Notes: generated by a model from the letters alone, not told the origin. A stretch of DNA of 7,844 nucleotides from CAYPPS01 sp964412685 (GCA_964412685.1 CAYPPS010000026.1:1-7844); one strand, 5' to 3'. Shown: positions 1 through 6,425, numbered from the stretch's first letter. Numbers and translations are program-made.

Positions 1-10
1 CTAAGATTAA

Positions 11-30
11 TTCCTTGTTACCAAGAGGAA
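11..30 (-). promoter_or_regulatory. hairpin after rpsO, possibly sequestering the next gene's RBS
   Basis: On the minus strand, 5 nt after the rpsO stop, UUCC-(UC)-UUG-GUAA-CAAGGAA can fold into a 7-bp stem with a 2-nt bulge and a GNRA-type GUAA loop. No U-tract follows, so it is not a standard terminator. The 3' arm contains AAGGA, which lies about 11 nt before the window edge and could be the Shine-Dalgarno of a gene starting just outside. The usual gene after rpsO is pnp, but that gene is not visible here. The fold is seen in the sequence; the regulatory role is inference. Confidence 0.35.
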
Positions 31-35
31 GTGAC

Positions 36-293
36 TCAGATGTTATTTGTAAGGGTTTCGAATCTTTTTTCATCCTTTTCTTTAAGATAATTTAATAGCC
101 GACGTCGCTTGGAAACCATCGAAAGTAAACCTCGACGAGAATGAACGTCCTTGCCGTGCTCCTTTAAATGAGAAGCGAGACGTTTAATTTTCTCACTCAG
201 CAAAGCCGTCTGAACTTCCGGGGAACCGGTATCGTTCTTGTTCTGAGCAAACTTCTTAATAATTTTCTTTTTCTCTGCAATCTTAAGCGACAT
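36..293 (-). CDS. rpsO: small ribosomal subunit protein S15
   Basis: Primary 16S rRNA-binding protein of the 30S platform; it binds the central domain early in assembly and contributes to an intersubunit bridge. From the ATG at 293 the product is 85 aa, slightly shorter than the usual 88-89. Family signatures are clear: TGSPEVQ at residues 22-28, then the H-KD-HSRRGL stretch at about 46-56, and SKRRRLLNYL at 61-70. The frame stays open to a TTG at 314, but those seven residues (MLQFACI) are not S15-like, so the ATG is preferred. No Shine-Dalgarno precedes it. It follows the DHH-like gene by 72 nt, as the last visible gene of the nusA operon, and may also have its own promoter with a leader of only about 5 nt. 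Identification is secure. Confidence 0.97.
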   Translation of the reverse strand: MSLKIAEKKKIIKKFAQNKNDTGSPEVQTALLSEKIKRLASHLKEHGKDVHSRRGLLSMVSKRRRLLNYLKEKDEKRFETLTNNI

Positions 294-304
294 AATGCAT
301 GCGA

Positions 305-333
305 ATTGTAACAAAAAAAATCGGGGAGAACAA
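305..333 (-). promoter_or_regulatory. candidate internal promoter of rpsO (extended -10)
   Basis: On the minus strand TACAAT (305-310) is preceded by TG at the right distance, giving the extended -10 TGTTACAAT. A weak -35 TTGTTC (328-333) lies 17 bp upstream. The predicted +1 is near 298, only about 5 nt before the rpsO ATG, which would explain the absence of a Shine-Dalgarno. The same extended -10 word occurs in the helicase promoter at 5368-5396. The -35 matches only 3 of 6 positions, so this is tentative. Confidence 0.45.
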
Positions 334-365
334 GCCTCTCTATCTTCTCTGTCTTTTATAAGTTT

Positions 366-1232
366 TTACAAACGGGTATTACTCTTATAGATCTTTGGCT
401 GAAGCCACTCCTGAGGAGCTTCTTTCTGACCTGCTTCTTTCTTCTCTGTTTGTTCAATTGGTGGTGCTTCCGGACTTAAAGAAGGTCGCTCGATCAATTT
501 TTCCTCTTTCGGTTGAACTGCCGGAGAACCCCGACGAGCTCCGGCCCGTAAACAATAAGCAAAAAGCTCAAAAGTCTGAGTATTGCTAAATTCAGGACTG
601 AAATTACGACTGGCTTTTTCAATTCCTAGAGCTAAATTGGTAGCCACATCTTCTCCGAAAGGAAACTTTAATTGGCTAATCAACTCGACTGTTCTTTGAG
701 ACAAACCGGCTTGTTTTTCTCGATAAAAATGAAAGACTTTTTCCTTCGTGTCAAACAAATTCTGATTTTTTTGATACAAGTCACCCAAGTCAGTCAACTT
801 ATCCACTCCGAAGGTTAAAACTAAATCGAACTGGGCTCCACCATAAGTAAATCGGACATCTTTACTAGACAAGGGCCGATTACCTTCTTCCGGTTGAACA
901 ATCAAGTTAAATTTTTTGCCTCGGGGATTATTTTCGTCTATCTGATAGCTAACTTTGGCAATCGCCTCTTTGACATAATCCAAAGAAACAATTAGGTTCT
1001 TTCCCTCCAATTCCGTTTTAATCTGATCAACTCCGACTAAAGAAGAAAGATTAACTATCGGTAATTGCGGTGAAACGATCTCCACTTGCTTGCCTAAACT
1101 CTTCAAACTGAGAAACACGGCTAACGCAGCCGCGGTCTCGTCAAAATCATTATTAGAAGGTAAAACCAACAGAACCGAATTGGCGTCGGCTAACTTCTCG
1201 TTCAATCTGGTAAAAAAACTGTTTTCGGCCAT
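366..1232 (-). CDS. degenerate DHH-family phosphoesterase-like protein
   Basis: A 288-aa protein whose layout resembles DHH/NrnA-type phosphoesterases, which cleave nanoRNA or cyclic dinucleotides. The N-terminal Rossmann-like unit LLVLPSNNDFDETAAALAVF (21-40) aligns with the family motif H-x-NPDGDAIGSAL, keeping D-x-D but losing the histidine. LIVSLDY (80-86) is the next core strand. No DHH triad is found in the middle part. ATNLALGIEKASRNF (197-211) matches the helix that normally reads GI-xx-DT-xx-F, with the aspartate and threonine lost. From about 235 the protein is a charged, proline-rich linker ending in EWLQPKIYK (275-283), which looks like a conserved tail peptide. The ATG lies 14 nt after the infB stop with no good Shine-Dalgarno, suggesting coupled translation. 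Its place between infB and rpsO suggests a role around translation or RNA metabolism. Fold assignment is moderately sure; loss of catalysis is inferred from the missing residues. Confidence 0.75.
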   Translation of the reverse strand: MAENSFFTRLNEKLADANSVLLVLPSNNDFDETAAALAVFLSLKSLGKQVEIVSPQLPIVNLSSLVGVDQIKTELEGKNLIVSLDYVKEAIAKVSYQIDENNPRGKKFNLIVQPEEGNRPLSSKDVRFTYGGAQFDLVLTFGVDKLTDLGDLYQKNQNLFDTKEKVFHFYREKQAGLSQRTVELISQLKFPFGEDVATNLALGIEKASRNFSPEFSNTQTFELFAYCLRAGARRGSPAVQPKEEKLIERPSLSPEAPPIEQTEKKEAGQKEAPQEWLQPKIYKSNTRL

Positions 1233-1246
1233 AATTTTCGCTTTTT

Positions 1247-2752
1247 TTACTTAACCGATAGTATCACATCTCCCACTTTAAAGTCAATTTCTTTGGTGAA
1301 TTGAAGACCAAATTCTTGATCAGCCTCAACTCGATCAACCACTTCTTTCCCCGTTTTCAAAGACGCAATTCGTGCCCCTTGTATCTGTTCACTTTCTCTT
1401 TCCACTATCACTCTGTTGGCCCGATTAATCACTCCTTCGGTAACCTTGCCACCAGCCACTCGATCACTTTTATTGATCACAAATTCGGCCAATATTTGAG
1501 CCCGACCAAGAATCTCTTGTTCTGGTTCAGGGTCTAAAATTTTCTCAATTCTTTTCTCAATCGACTCAACCAGTTCATAAATAGTCTTGTGAGTGCTAAC
1601 CTTCACTCCTTCTTCTTCCGCCAATTTTTTGATCGCTGGTCGAAGCTTAACATTAAATCCTATAACTTCCAGATTGCAAGCCGCCGCTTGAAATATGTCT
1701 GATTCACAAATTTCCCCTACTTCTTTCTTGAGCAAAGCACAATTGGTCGGTAATTGAGCCGAAATTGCCTCTAAGGTCCCCAAAGTATCGGCTTTCAAAA
1801 TAGCCCTAAAGCAAGCGTCTTTTGCCCGTTCTTCCTCGTCAGAGAGAAGTTGACAAACAGAACCAATCGTCTTTTGCCCTTTCTGGCTCCCTTTCTTTAA
1901 AACTTCTGCACCCACTAAAGGCAATTGATTAAAACCTAAGACTTCAGCCGCTTGTCCAGGAAGAACTTGTTTCAAGCTTTTCTTGTTCTCGTCAAAAAGA
2001 GCTTTTATCTTTGACACTGTCCCACCAATTTCAACCTCGTCACCTAAATTTAAGCTCCCTTCTCGAACCAAAATCGTCGCCAAATTACCACAACGTTGAT
2101 CTAGCCTCGATTCAATCACCACCGCTTTCAATTCCTTTTTTGAATCGCTTGTTAACCCCTTCATTTGAGCTAACAGTAAAATCATCTCCAAAAGATCATT
2201 CAAGCCAGCCCCGGTCTTAGCAGAAACGGGAATAGTCACTACTTGACCACCATATTCTTCGATTTCTATTCCTGCTTCAGCAAGACCTTTTTTGACATTA
2301 TCCAAATAAATATTGGGCAAATCAATCTTGTTTAAAGCAACTAAAAAATCAAGCTTGGCCGCTTTGATATATTTCAAGCTTTCTTTGGTTTGCTCCTTAA
2401 TGCCTTCATTGGCAGCCACAACCAAAACCGCTAAGTCAGCTACTTGCGCGCCCCGAGAGCGCATTTTCCCGAAAGCCGCGTGACCAGGAGTATCAATGAA
2501 AGTAATTTTCTTCTGACCGTCTTTTTGATTCACCTCAACCTGAAAGGCACCGATATGTTGCGTGATCCCACCGGCTTCCTTAGAAGCTAAATTAGTTTTT
2601 CTGATTTTATCAAGCAAAGAAGTTTTACCGTGATCGACATGACCGAGAACCACCACCACCGGTGGACGAACGGATGAAGCCTGAATCCCTTTTTGTTGAG
2701 ACACACGCTTCGGAAGAATCTTGGTAGTCGCTTTTTTCTTTTTTTGAGTCAT
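1247..2752 (-). CDS. infB: translation initiation factor IF-2, short form
   Basis: GTPase that brings initiator fMet-tRNA to the 30S P site and promotes subunit joining. All G-domain motifs are intact: G1 GHVDHGKT (37-44), G2 GGITQHIG (61-68), G3 DTPGH (87-91), G4 NKID (141-144) and G5 SAKTG (177-181). Domain II, the IF-2-specific domain III and the C-terminal tRNA-binding beta barrel follow, ending with FKVGDVILSVK. At 501 aa it is much shorter than the E. coli protein (890 aa): only about 30 basic residues precede the G domain, so the N-terminal 30S/50S-anchoring domains are absent, as is common in reduced genomes. An AGGA Shine-Dalgarno (2760-2763) lies 7 nt before the ATG, and nusA ends 33 nt upstream, so the two are cotranscribed. 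Confidence 0.97.
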   Translation of the reverse strand: MTQKKKKATTKILPKRVSQQKGIQASSVRPPVVVVLGHVDHGKTSLLDKIRKTNLASKEAGGITQHIGAFQVEVNQKDGQKKITFIDTPGHAAFGKMRSRGAQVADLAVLVVAANEGIKEQTKESLKYIKAAKLDFLVALNKIDLPNIYLDNVKKGLAEAGIEIEEYGGQVVTIPVSAKTGAGLNDLLEMILLLAQMKGLTSDSKKELKAVVIESRLDQRCGNLATILVREGSLNLGDEVEIGGTVSKIKALFDENKKSLKQVLPGQAAEVLGFNQLPLVGAEVLKKGSQKGQKTIGSVCQLLSDEEERAKDACFRAILKADTLGTLEAISAQLPTNCALLKKEVGEICESDIFQAAACNLEVIGFNVKLRPAIKKLAEEEGVKVSTHKTIYELVESIEKRIEKILDPEPEQEILGRAQILAEFVINKSDRVAGGKVTEGVINRANRVIVERESEQIQGARIASLKTGKEVVDRVEADQEFGLQFTKEIDFKVGDVILSVK

Positions 2753-2785
2753 GAGTAATTCCTAGACAGGCAAGTGTTCCTCGTC

Positions 2786-3892
2786 TCATTTTTTCTTTGC
2801 CTGCTTGGCCTCCTTGTTTTTACTTTCTCGTTTAATTTTTTTCTTCTCCGGCTTACTCTTTGTTTCCTTAACCTTTTTCTTCTTTACCGGTTTCTTGTCT
2901 TTTTCTTTCTTTTCAACTTTTTTCTCCGCTTGCTGAATATCAATTTTATATTCCGTCAACCTGGCCGCTAAACGAACGTTCTGGCCATCTTTACCAATCG
3001 CCAAAGAAAGTTGATCGTCAGGCAAAGAAACTGTCGCCAATCTTTCCACTTCGTCAATTTCAACCTGGATGCCTTCGGCCGGAGCCAAAGCAGACGAGAT
3101 AAAACGAATCGGGTCGTCACTGTATTGGATGATATCAATTTTCTCCCCGCTCAATTCATCAATCACTGCCTGGACTCGAATTCCCTTTTGACCCACACAA
3201 GAGCCAACCGGATCTACTCCTGCCTGTCGAGAAACCACGGCAATTTTAGTTCGACCTCCTGGCTCTCGAGAAATTTTCTTGATCTCCACGGCTCCAGAGG
3301 CAATTTCCGGAACCTCACGTTTAAAAAAACCTCTCACTAAACCCGGATCCACTCGAGAAACGATAATTTGTTCACCCTTGGAAGTATCAATAATTTCTTT
3401 AATGTAAAAAGTATACTTATTACTAAGTTCATAATTTTCTGATCTTACTTGCTCGTTTAACGGCATTAAAGTCTCAGCTCGGCCAATATCAACCACAATA
3501 TTCGGTCCTTCGAAGCGAAGAATCATTCCGCTCGCCAAGGTGCCAATCCGTTCAATATATTCCTTCAAGATTGCGCTTCTTTCGGCTTCACGAATCTTTT
3601 GTACTAAAACTTGTTTGGCGATTTGAGCGGCGATTCGACCAAAATCAGGCGGAGTAATTTCTTTTCTCTCTTTTTTCTTTTTTTCCGGGTAAGAAAAAAT
3701 TTTACTTTCACCGGTTTTCTCATCCAATTCAACCTCATAAACAAGGTCTTCATCCATGTTCGCATCACGTTTATAAGCTGCCAGCAAGGCTTCTTTCATA
3801 GAATCCAAAGCCGCCGCCGGCTCAATATTATGTTCTGAACAAATCTGGTTTAGGGCAAGAGCGAATTCCGTTCTTGCTTTAAGCATTGCCAT
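2786..3892 (-). CDS. nusA: transcription termination/antitermination factor NusA
   Basis: RNA polymerase-associated factor that modulates pausing, intrinsic termination and antitermination. The product is 368 aa from the ATG at 3892: N-terminal RNAP-binding domain (about 1-110), S1 domain (about 112-182), KH1 with GQKG (234-237) and KH2 with GKDG (300-303). After KH2 comes a 45-residue lysine/glutamate tail in place of the acidic repeats of proteobacterial NusA. An upstream ATG at 3943 would add 17 residues, but these cover the leader hairpin and are not NusA-like. The start at 3892 has AGGA (3902-3905) 9 nt upstream and is followed by the family-like LKARTEFALALNQI; a second ATG at 3886 is possible. 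First gene of the nusA-infB-DHH-rpsO operon; rimP, its usual upstream partner, is not here. Confidence 0.96.
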   Translation of the reverse strand: MAMLKARTEFALALNQICSEHNIEPAAALDSMKEALLAAYKRDANMDEDLVYEVELDEKTGESKIFSYPEKKKKERKEITPPDFGRIAAQIAKQVLVQKIREAERSAILKEYIERIGTLASGMILRFEGPNIVVDIGRAETLMPLNEQVRSENYELSNKYTFYIKEIIDTSKGEQIIVSRVDPGLVRGFFKREVPEIASGAVEIKKISREPGGRTKIAVVSRQAGVDPVGSCVGQKGIRVQAVIDELSGEKIDIIQYSDDPIRFISSALAPAEGIQVEIDEVERLATVSLPDDQLSLAIGKDGQNVRLAARLTEYKIDIQQAEKKVEKKEKDKKPVKKKKVKETKSKPEKKKIKRESKNKEAKQAKKK

Positions 3893-3912
3893 TTTTATTT
3901 TTCCTATAAGAA

Positions 3913-3931
3913 AGGTGGGAAAAACCCACCT
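3913..3931 (-). promoter_or_regulatory. nusA leader hairpin, possible attenuator
   Basis: A perfect 7-bp inverted repeat, AGGTGGG-(5 nt)-CCCACCT, lies in the predicted nusA 5' leader. On the transcribed strand it is followed by UUUCUUAU and then by the AGGA ribosome site 7 nt further on. GC-rich stem plus U-rich run resembles a weak intrinsic terminator or pause hairpin, and its closeness to the RBS would also allow translational control. NusA itself acts on such hairpins, which makes feedback attenuation attractive, but that is inference. Confidence 0.5.
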
Positions 3932-3970
3932 CATAAAACACATCCAAAACTAAAACAGTTCTACAAAAGA

Positions 3971-3999
3971 ATTTTACCAACAAAGCCTTACCAAGTCAA
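3971..3999 (-). promoter_or_regulatory. nusA operon promoter
   Basis: On the minus strand a -35 TTGACT (3994-3999) and a -10 TAAAAT (3971-3976) are separated by exactly 17 bp; each hexamer matches 5 of 6 sigma70 consensus positions. The predicted start is near 3964, giving a leader of about 72 nt before the ATG at 3892. The promoter sits in the 136-nt gap after the helicase stop. No convincing terminator lies between, so readthrough from the helicase is also possible. Confidence 0.8.
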
Positions 4000-4028
4000 T
4001 CGACCCTGGGGCTTATTAAAGATTACAT

Positions 4029-5240
4029 TCAGTCAACAAAAGTCAAAGCGATACCTTTTTTTTCTGCTCTTCCGGTTCGACCAATCCGGTGAACGTAATC
4101 ATCATATGATCCCGGTACATCATAATTGATAACGTGGGTAACATTCTCTATATCAATCCCTCTGGAAGCCACATCCGTGGCCAGCAAAACCTGAACTTCA
4201 TTATTCTTTAACATTTTCAACGCCCGTAACCGTTGTCCCTGGCTCTTATTACCGTGAATCGCCGCCGCTTTAAAACCTCTCCTAGTTAGATTGGCTTCAA
4301 GTTTATTCACTCCCCATTTGGTTCGACCAAAAACCAAGACCTTTCTAAATTCCTCTTTGATCAACAAGTCATGAAGAATCTCAAGCTTGTTTTTACCCCG
4401 AGTTCGAATTATGTCTTGGTCAACATTTGGAGCTGTTGCCCCCGTCTTTACCGACACGGTTACTGGATCAGTCAAGAAACTTTGCATGACTACCTTGGTT
4501 TCTCCGGGTATTGTTGCTGAGAAAAACAAAGATTGGCGATTTTTTGGTAAAAGCGAAACAATGTGTCGAACGTCATGGATAAATCCCATGTCCAACATCC
4601 GGTCAACTTCATCCAAAACAACGTTTTCGTAGTGACTTAGATTCAAAAGCCGTCGCCCTTCTAGGTCCTTGATTCTTCCAGGGGTTCCAATCACAAAATT
4701 TGGCCGACGAAACAGATCACGAGCTTGGGCGTTTAATGAGGCGCCGCCGATACACAGGGTGGAAAAAATTCCCATCCCTAAACTAAACAGCTTAAATTCA
4801 TCTTGAATCTGAACCGCTAGTTCACGAGTGGGTGTCACGATCAAGATCTTTTGGCTTCGGTCTCTTGCCACCTTTGTAATCAAGGGCAACAAAAAAGCCG
4901 CCGTTTTCCCGGTTCCAGTATTAGCGATGCCAACTAAATCCTTGCCTTTTAAGATAGGAAGAATTGCCTGATCTTGAATCGCGGTTGGTTTATCAAAACC
5001 TCGGACTAAAACATTCTTTTTTACCGTTTCATCCAAAGAGAAATCCGAAAAACTATTCTTTGACATATACGGCGTTTCGAGAACATCGTCCGCCTTCTTG
5101 ACAAACATAAGGGGGTTCAAAGAAACACCTTTGTTTCGATGCCTGTTTTGACCATATGACCGATTAGGTCGATATTGACCGTTTGATCGACTATTTTGCC
5201 CGCGAAAACCACGAGAATGACCATGTTTAAAATTTCTCAT
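4029..5240 (-). CDS. DEAD-box family ATP-dependent RNA helicase (DEVD variant)
   Basis: RNA-dependent ATPase that unwinds short duplexes, of the group used in ribosome assembly, mRNA decay or cold adaptation. The 403-aa product has the whole motif set: Q motif region with PTAIQ (85-89), motif I ANTGTGKT (106-113), Ia PTREL (137-141), Ib TPGR (186-189), motif II DEVD (210-213) in place of DEAD, III SAT (241-243), V ATDVASRGID (354-363) and VI HRIGRTGR (384-391). It stops 12 residues after motif VI, so it lacks the C-terminal extension. Instead, the first about 40 residues are rich in Arg, Gly, Asn and Ser (GFRGQNSRSNG, SYGQNRHR), an RGG-like RNA-binding tail placed at the N-terminus. The ATG follows a run of A with no Shine-Dalgarno. 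It has its own promoter and long leader. Exact orthology (CsdA, RhlE, DeaD type) cannot be fixed by eye. Confidence 0.95.
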   Translation of the reverse strand: MRNFKHGHSRGFRGQNSRSNGQYRPNRSYGQNRHRNKGVSLNPLMFVKKADDVLETPYMSKNSFSDFSLDETVKKNVLVRGFDKPTAIQDQAILPILKGKDLVGIANTGTGKTAAFLLPLITKVARDRSQKILIVTPTRELAVQIQDEFKLFSLGMGIFSTLCIGGASLNAQARDLFRRPNFVIGTPGRIKDLEGRRLLNLSHYENVVLDEVDRMLDMGFIHDVRHIVSLLPKNRQSLFFSATIPGETKVVMQSFLTDPVTVSVKTGATAPNVDQDIIRTRGKNKLEILHDLLIKEEFRKVLVFGRTKWGVNKLEANLTRRGFKAAAIHGNKSQGQRLRALKMLKNNEVQVLLATDVASRGIDIENVTHVINYDVPGSYDDYVHRIGRTGRAEKKGIALTFVD

Positions 5241-5360
5241 TTTTTTATACTATTGGCTTTTAAAAAGGAGGCGATTCAAAAAAGGGGAAGATACGAATAC
5301 CTAAACCAAGTAAACCGACTCAAGACAGTATTAACCACTGATCAATCTTTAAAGCTAACA
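5241..5360 (-). promoter_or_regulatory. long 5' leader of the RNA helicase with a 16S 3'-end-like segment
   Basis: About 120 nt separate the predicted transcription start from the helicase ATG, and no Shine-Dalgarno is present; the start codon follows UAUAAAAAAAUG. At 5277 to 5262 the leader RNA reads GAAUCGCCUCCUUUUU, which matches the canonical 16S rRNA 3' end GGAUCACCUCCUUUCU at 13 of 16 positions. A small stem (AAGA, 5-nt bulge, CAGT, 7-nt loop, ACTG-TCTT) can form nearer the 5' end. Long leaders are typical of cold-induced helicase mRNAs; regulation here is inference. Confidence 0.4.
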
Positions 5361-5367
5361 AAGAGGA

Positions 5368-5396
5368 ATTGTAACACGCTCCGTCCTTGTCGTCAA
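5368..5396 (-). promoter_or_regulatory. promoter of the DEAD-box helicase
   Basis: On the minus strand TTGACG (5391-5396), a 17-bp spacer and TACAAT (5368-5373) form a near-consensus sigma70-type promoter. TG one base before the -10 gives the extended form TGTTACAAT. The predicted start is near 5361. It is the best promoter match in the window together with that of nusA. Confidence 0.8.
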
Positions 5397-5440
5397 ACAA
5401 TAAGACAATTTTGCTTGCTAAGTGTTAATAAGAAAAGATT

Positions 5441-5472
5441 AAAAATGAGAACATATCCGTTAAGAGTATGTT
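5441..5472 (-). terminator. possible intrinsic terminator of the 85-aa membrane protein gene
   Basis: Just after the stop of the small membrane protein, the minus strand reads AACATA-(11 nt)-TATGTT, a 6-bp stem, followed by CTCA and then a T-rich run (ATTTTTAATCTTTTCTT). The stem is AU-rich and the U-run starts 4 nt after it, so it is weaker than a textbook terminator, but position and orientation fit. Confidence 0.4.
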
Positions 5473-5477
5473 GCCAA

Positions 5478-5735
5478 TTACGAAGTTGCTTGCCTTGTCC
5501 CCCCACTAAAAGCGCCAATTCCTAGAAGAAATCCAAAATCATACCACCGGCCATTATTATTTGTTTCATATATCTTTACGTCAGTTGTAAATAATCCAAT
5601 AATAAAAATAAGGCCGGCGACTATTCCATGCCACAAGCCTGCCCAAAAACCCGCAGGCTTAGCGCCAGAAAGTTTATATTTTGAATTAGGCCCAGCAATG
5701 AAAAGTATGTTTGGCGATGATTTCTTTTCTTTCAT
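5478..5735 (-). CDS. small membrane protein of a conserved unknown family
   Basis: An 85-aa protein of unknown function. After a lysine-rich N-terminus comes GPNSKYKLSGAKPAGFW (15-31), leading into a hydrophobic segment (about 29-50, WAGLWHGIVAGLIFIIGLF). A polar stretch with YETNNNGRWYDFG (56-68) follows, then a second short hydrophobic stretch (about 67-78). The pattern GAKPAGFW-x-GLWHG with a later IYE-x-NN-G-x-WY resembles small two-segment membrane proteins I have seen in many unrelated bacteria; that is recollection, not a search result. The ATG at 5735 is not preceded by a Shine-Dalgarno but sits exactly at the predicted transcription start of a good promoter, so the mRNA is probably leaderless. 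It appears to be transcribed alone, with a possible terminator just downstream. Confidence 0.85.
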   Translation of the reverse strand: MKEKKSSPNILFIAGPNSKYKLSGAKPAGFWAGLWHGIVAGLIFIIGLFTTDVKIYETNNNGRWYDFGFLLGIGAFSGGTRQATS

Positions 5736-5741
5736 AAAAAA

Positions 5742-5770
5742 AGAATATCGTTTTAGTAAATAAATGTCAA
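5742..5770 (-). promoter_or_regulatory. promoter giving a leaderless transcript
   Basis: On the minus strand a perfect -35 TTGACA (5765-5770), a 17-bp spacer and a -10 TATTCT (5742-5747) are followed by six T and then the ATG of the 85-aa gene. Counting the last -10 base as -7 puts +1 on the A of that ATG. The -10 matches 4 of 6 consensus positions. Confidence 0.7.
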
Positions 5771-5888
5771 ATCGTTCAAGATATGAATAATCAAGATGGC
5801 TTTAAGAATAGAACTAACACAACAAGTCTTTGTGAAAACAAACTTCCTTGATGCTTGTCTGAGATAATATGGTCTTGTAGGAAAAATT

Positions 5889-6413
5889 TTAAAACTGTTC
5901 TGGTTTGTCCTGTGTTACGATTCTCCCTCCCATCGTTGTGTAATCTTCAGGATTAACTTTCACTTCACTTAAAACCTTCGCTTCCTCTTTAGATTTCCAC
6001 TCACTGTTCCTATTGTCTGGCACAAACCCTTGCTTATCAACTATGTAAACCGAGCCTTCCCCTGGCACTACGTTTTTTGAAACAGTAGTGACTGGCCCTC
6101 CCGACTCGTCAGAGTTACTCCCTGAGCTTATGCTCCATTTACCTTTGATCGTTTCTCTTTTGGGGAGTACCGCTCGACCTACGGCAACAACGGCAAGGAC
6201 AGCATAAATTGCAGTATCATTGCCCCACTCGTCACCGCCGATATCTTCAGCTTCTCGAGGTTCTAGAACTTTTATTCCATCGTAAGGGGAGCCATGAAAC
6301 AAAAACTTCTCTGTGCCTTCTAATCGATCTAAGTATTCACTCGCTGTTTCCTCTGTTTGTCTTACCGGCAACTCAGTCTTGTTTACTTGCACCTCTCCTT
6401 CTCCTCGTTCCAT
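5889..6413 (-). CDS. HGS-motif protein, possibly ADP-ribosyltransferase-like fold
   Basis: A 174-aa protein of unknown function. After a charged N-terminus, FLFHGSP (37-43) leads to IKVLEPRE (47-54), then GNDTAIYAVLAVVAVGRAVL (64-83), GSVYIVDKQGF (120-130), EWKSKEEAKVL (138-148) and VKVNPEDY (151-158). A strand ending in HGS/HGT, a later YA followed by a helix, and a VYIVD strand near the end recall bacterial proteins with PARP/RNA-phosphotransferase-like folds. No catalytic triad can be assigned and no partner antitoxin is visible, so toxin function is not claimed. The frame is open to a TTG at 6443. I chose the ATG at 6413 because a perfect -10 ends exactly 7 nt before it, implying leaderless translation. 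A GTG at 6392 with GAGGAG 8 nt upstream is the main alternative. No signal peptide is visible. Confidence 0.75.
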   Translation of the reverse strand: MERGEGEVQVNKTELPVRQTEETASEYLDRLEGTEKFLFHGSPYDGIKVLEPREAEDIGGDEWGNDTAIYAVLAVVAVGRAVLPKRETIKGKWSISSGSNSDESGGPVTTVSKNVVPGEGSVYIVDKQGFVPDNRNSEWKSKEEAKVLSEVKVNPEDYTTMGGRIVTQDKPEQF

Positions 6414-6419
6414 GTGGAC

Positions 6420-6425
6420 ATTATA
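6420..6425 (-). promoter_or_regulatory. consensus -10 element of the HGS-motif gene
   Basis: The minus strand carries a perfect TATAAT whose last base is 7 nt before the ATG at 6413, so +1 falls on that ATG. No recognisable -35 is found at 16-18 bp. If translation instead begins at the GTG at 6392, the transcript would have a 21-nt leader carrying GAGGAG. Confidence 0.5.

Noticed and set aside
294..314. TTG at 314 as the rpsO start
   Set aside because: The extra seven residues are not S15-like and would overlap the candidate promoter; the ATG at 293 begins a normal S15.
314..345. Terminator upstream of rpsO (a run of eight T on the minus strand)
   Set aside because: Only a 4-5 bp stem (GAGAG with TTCTC) can form before the T-run and three C plus a G separate them, so the hairpin is too weak to call; readthrough into rpsO is expected.
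2774..3838. Several plus-strand open frames opposite nusA
   Set aside because: They are antisense to a clearly identified gene; the phenylalanine- and leucine-rich one at 2774-2971 is only the complement of the lysine-rich NusA tail.
3893..3943. Upstream ATG at 3943 as the nusA start
   Set aside because: The 17 extra residues are encoded by the leader hairpin, have no RBS and do not resemble NusA; the ATG at 3892 has an AGGA at good spacing.
5196..5525. Plus-strand open frame with an SD-like AAGGAGGCGATT at 5265-5276
   Set aside because: No ATG, GTG or TTG follows the SD-like motif at a usable distance. The frame overlaps the helicase start, its promoter and the end of the 85-aa gene, and its translation shows no family features. 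The motif is better explained on the other strand as part of the helicase leader.
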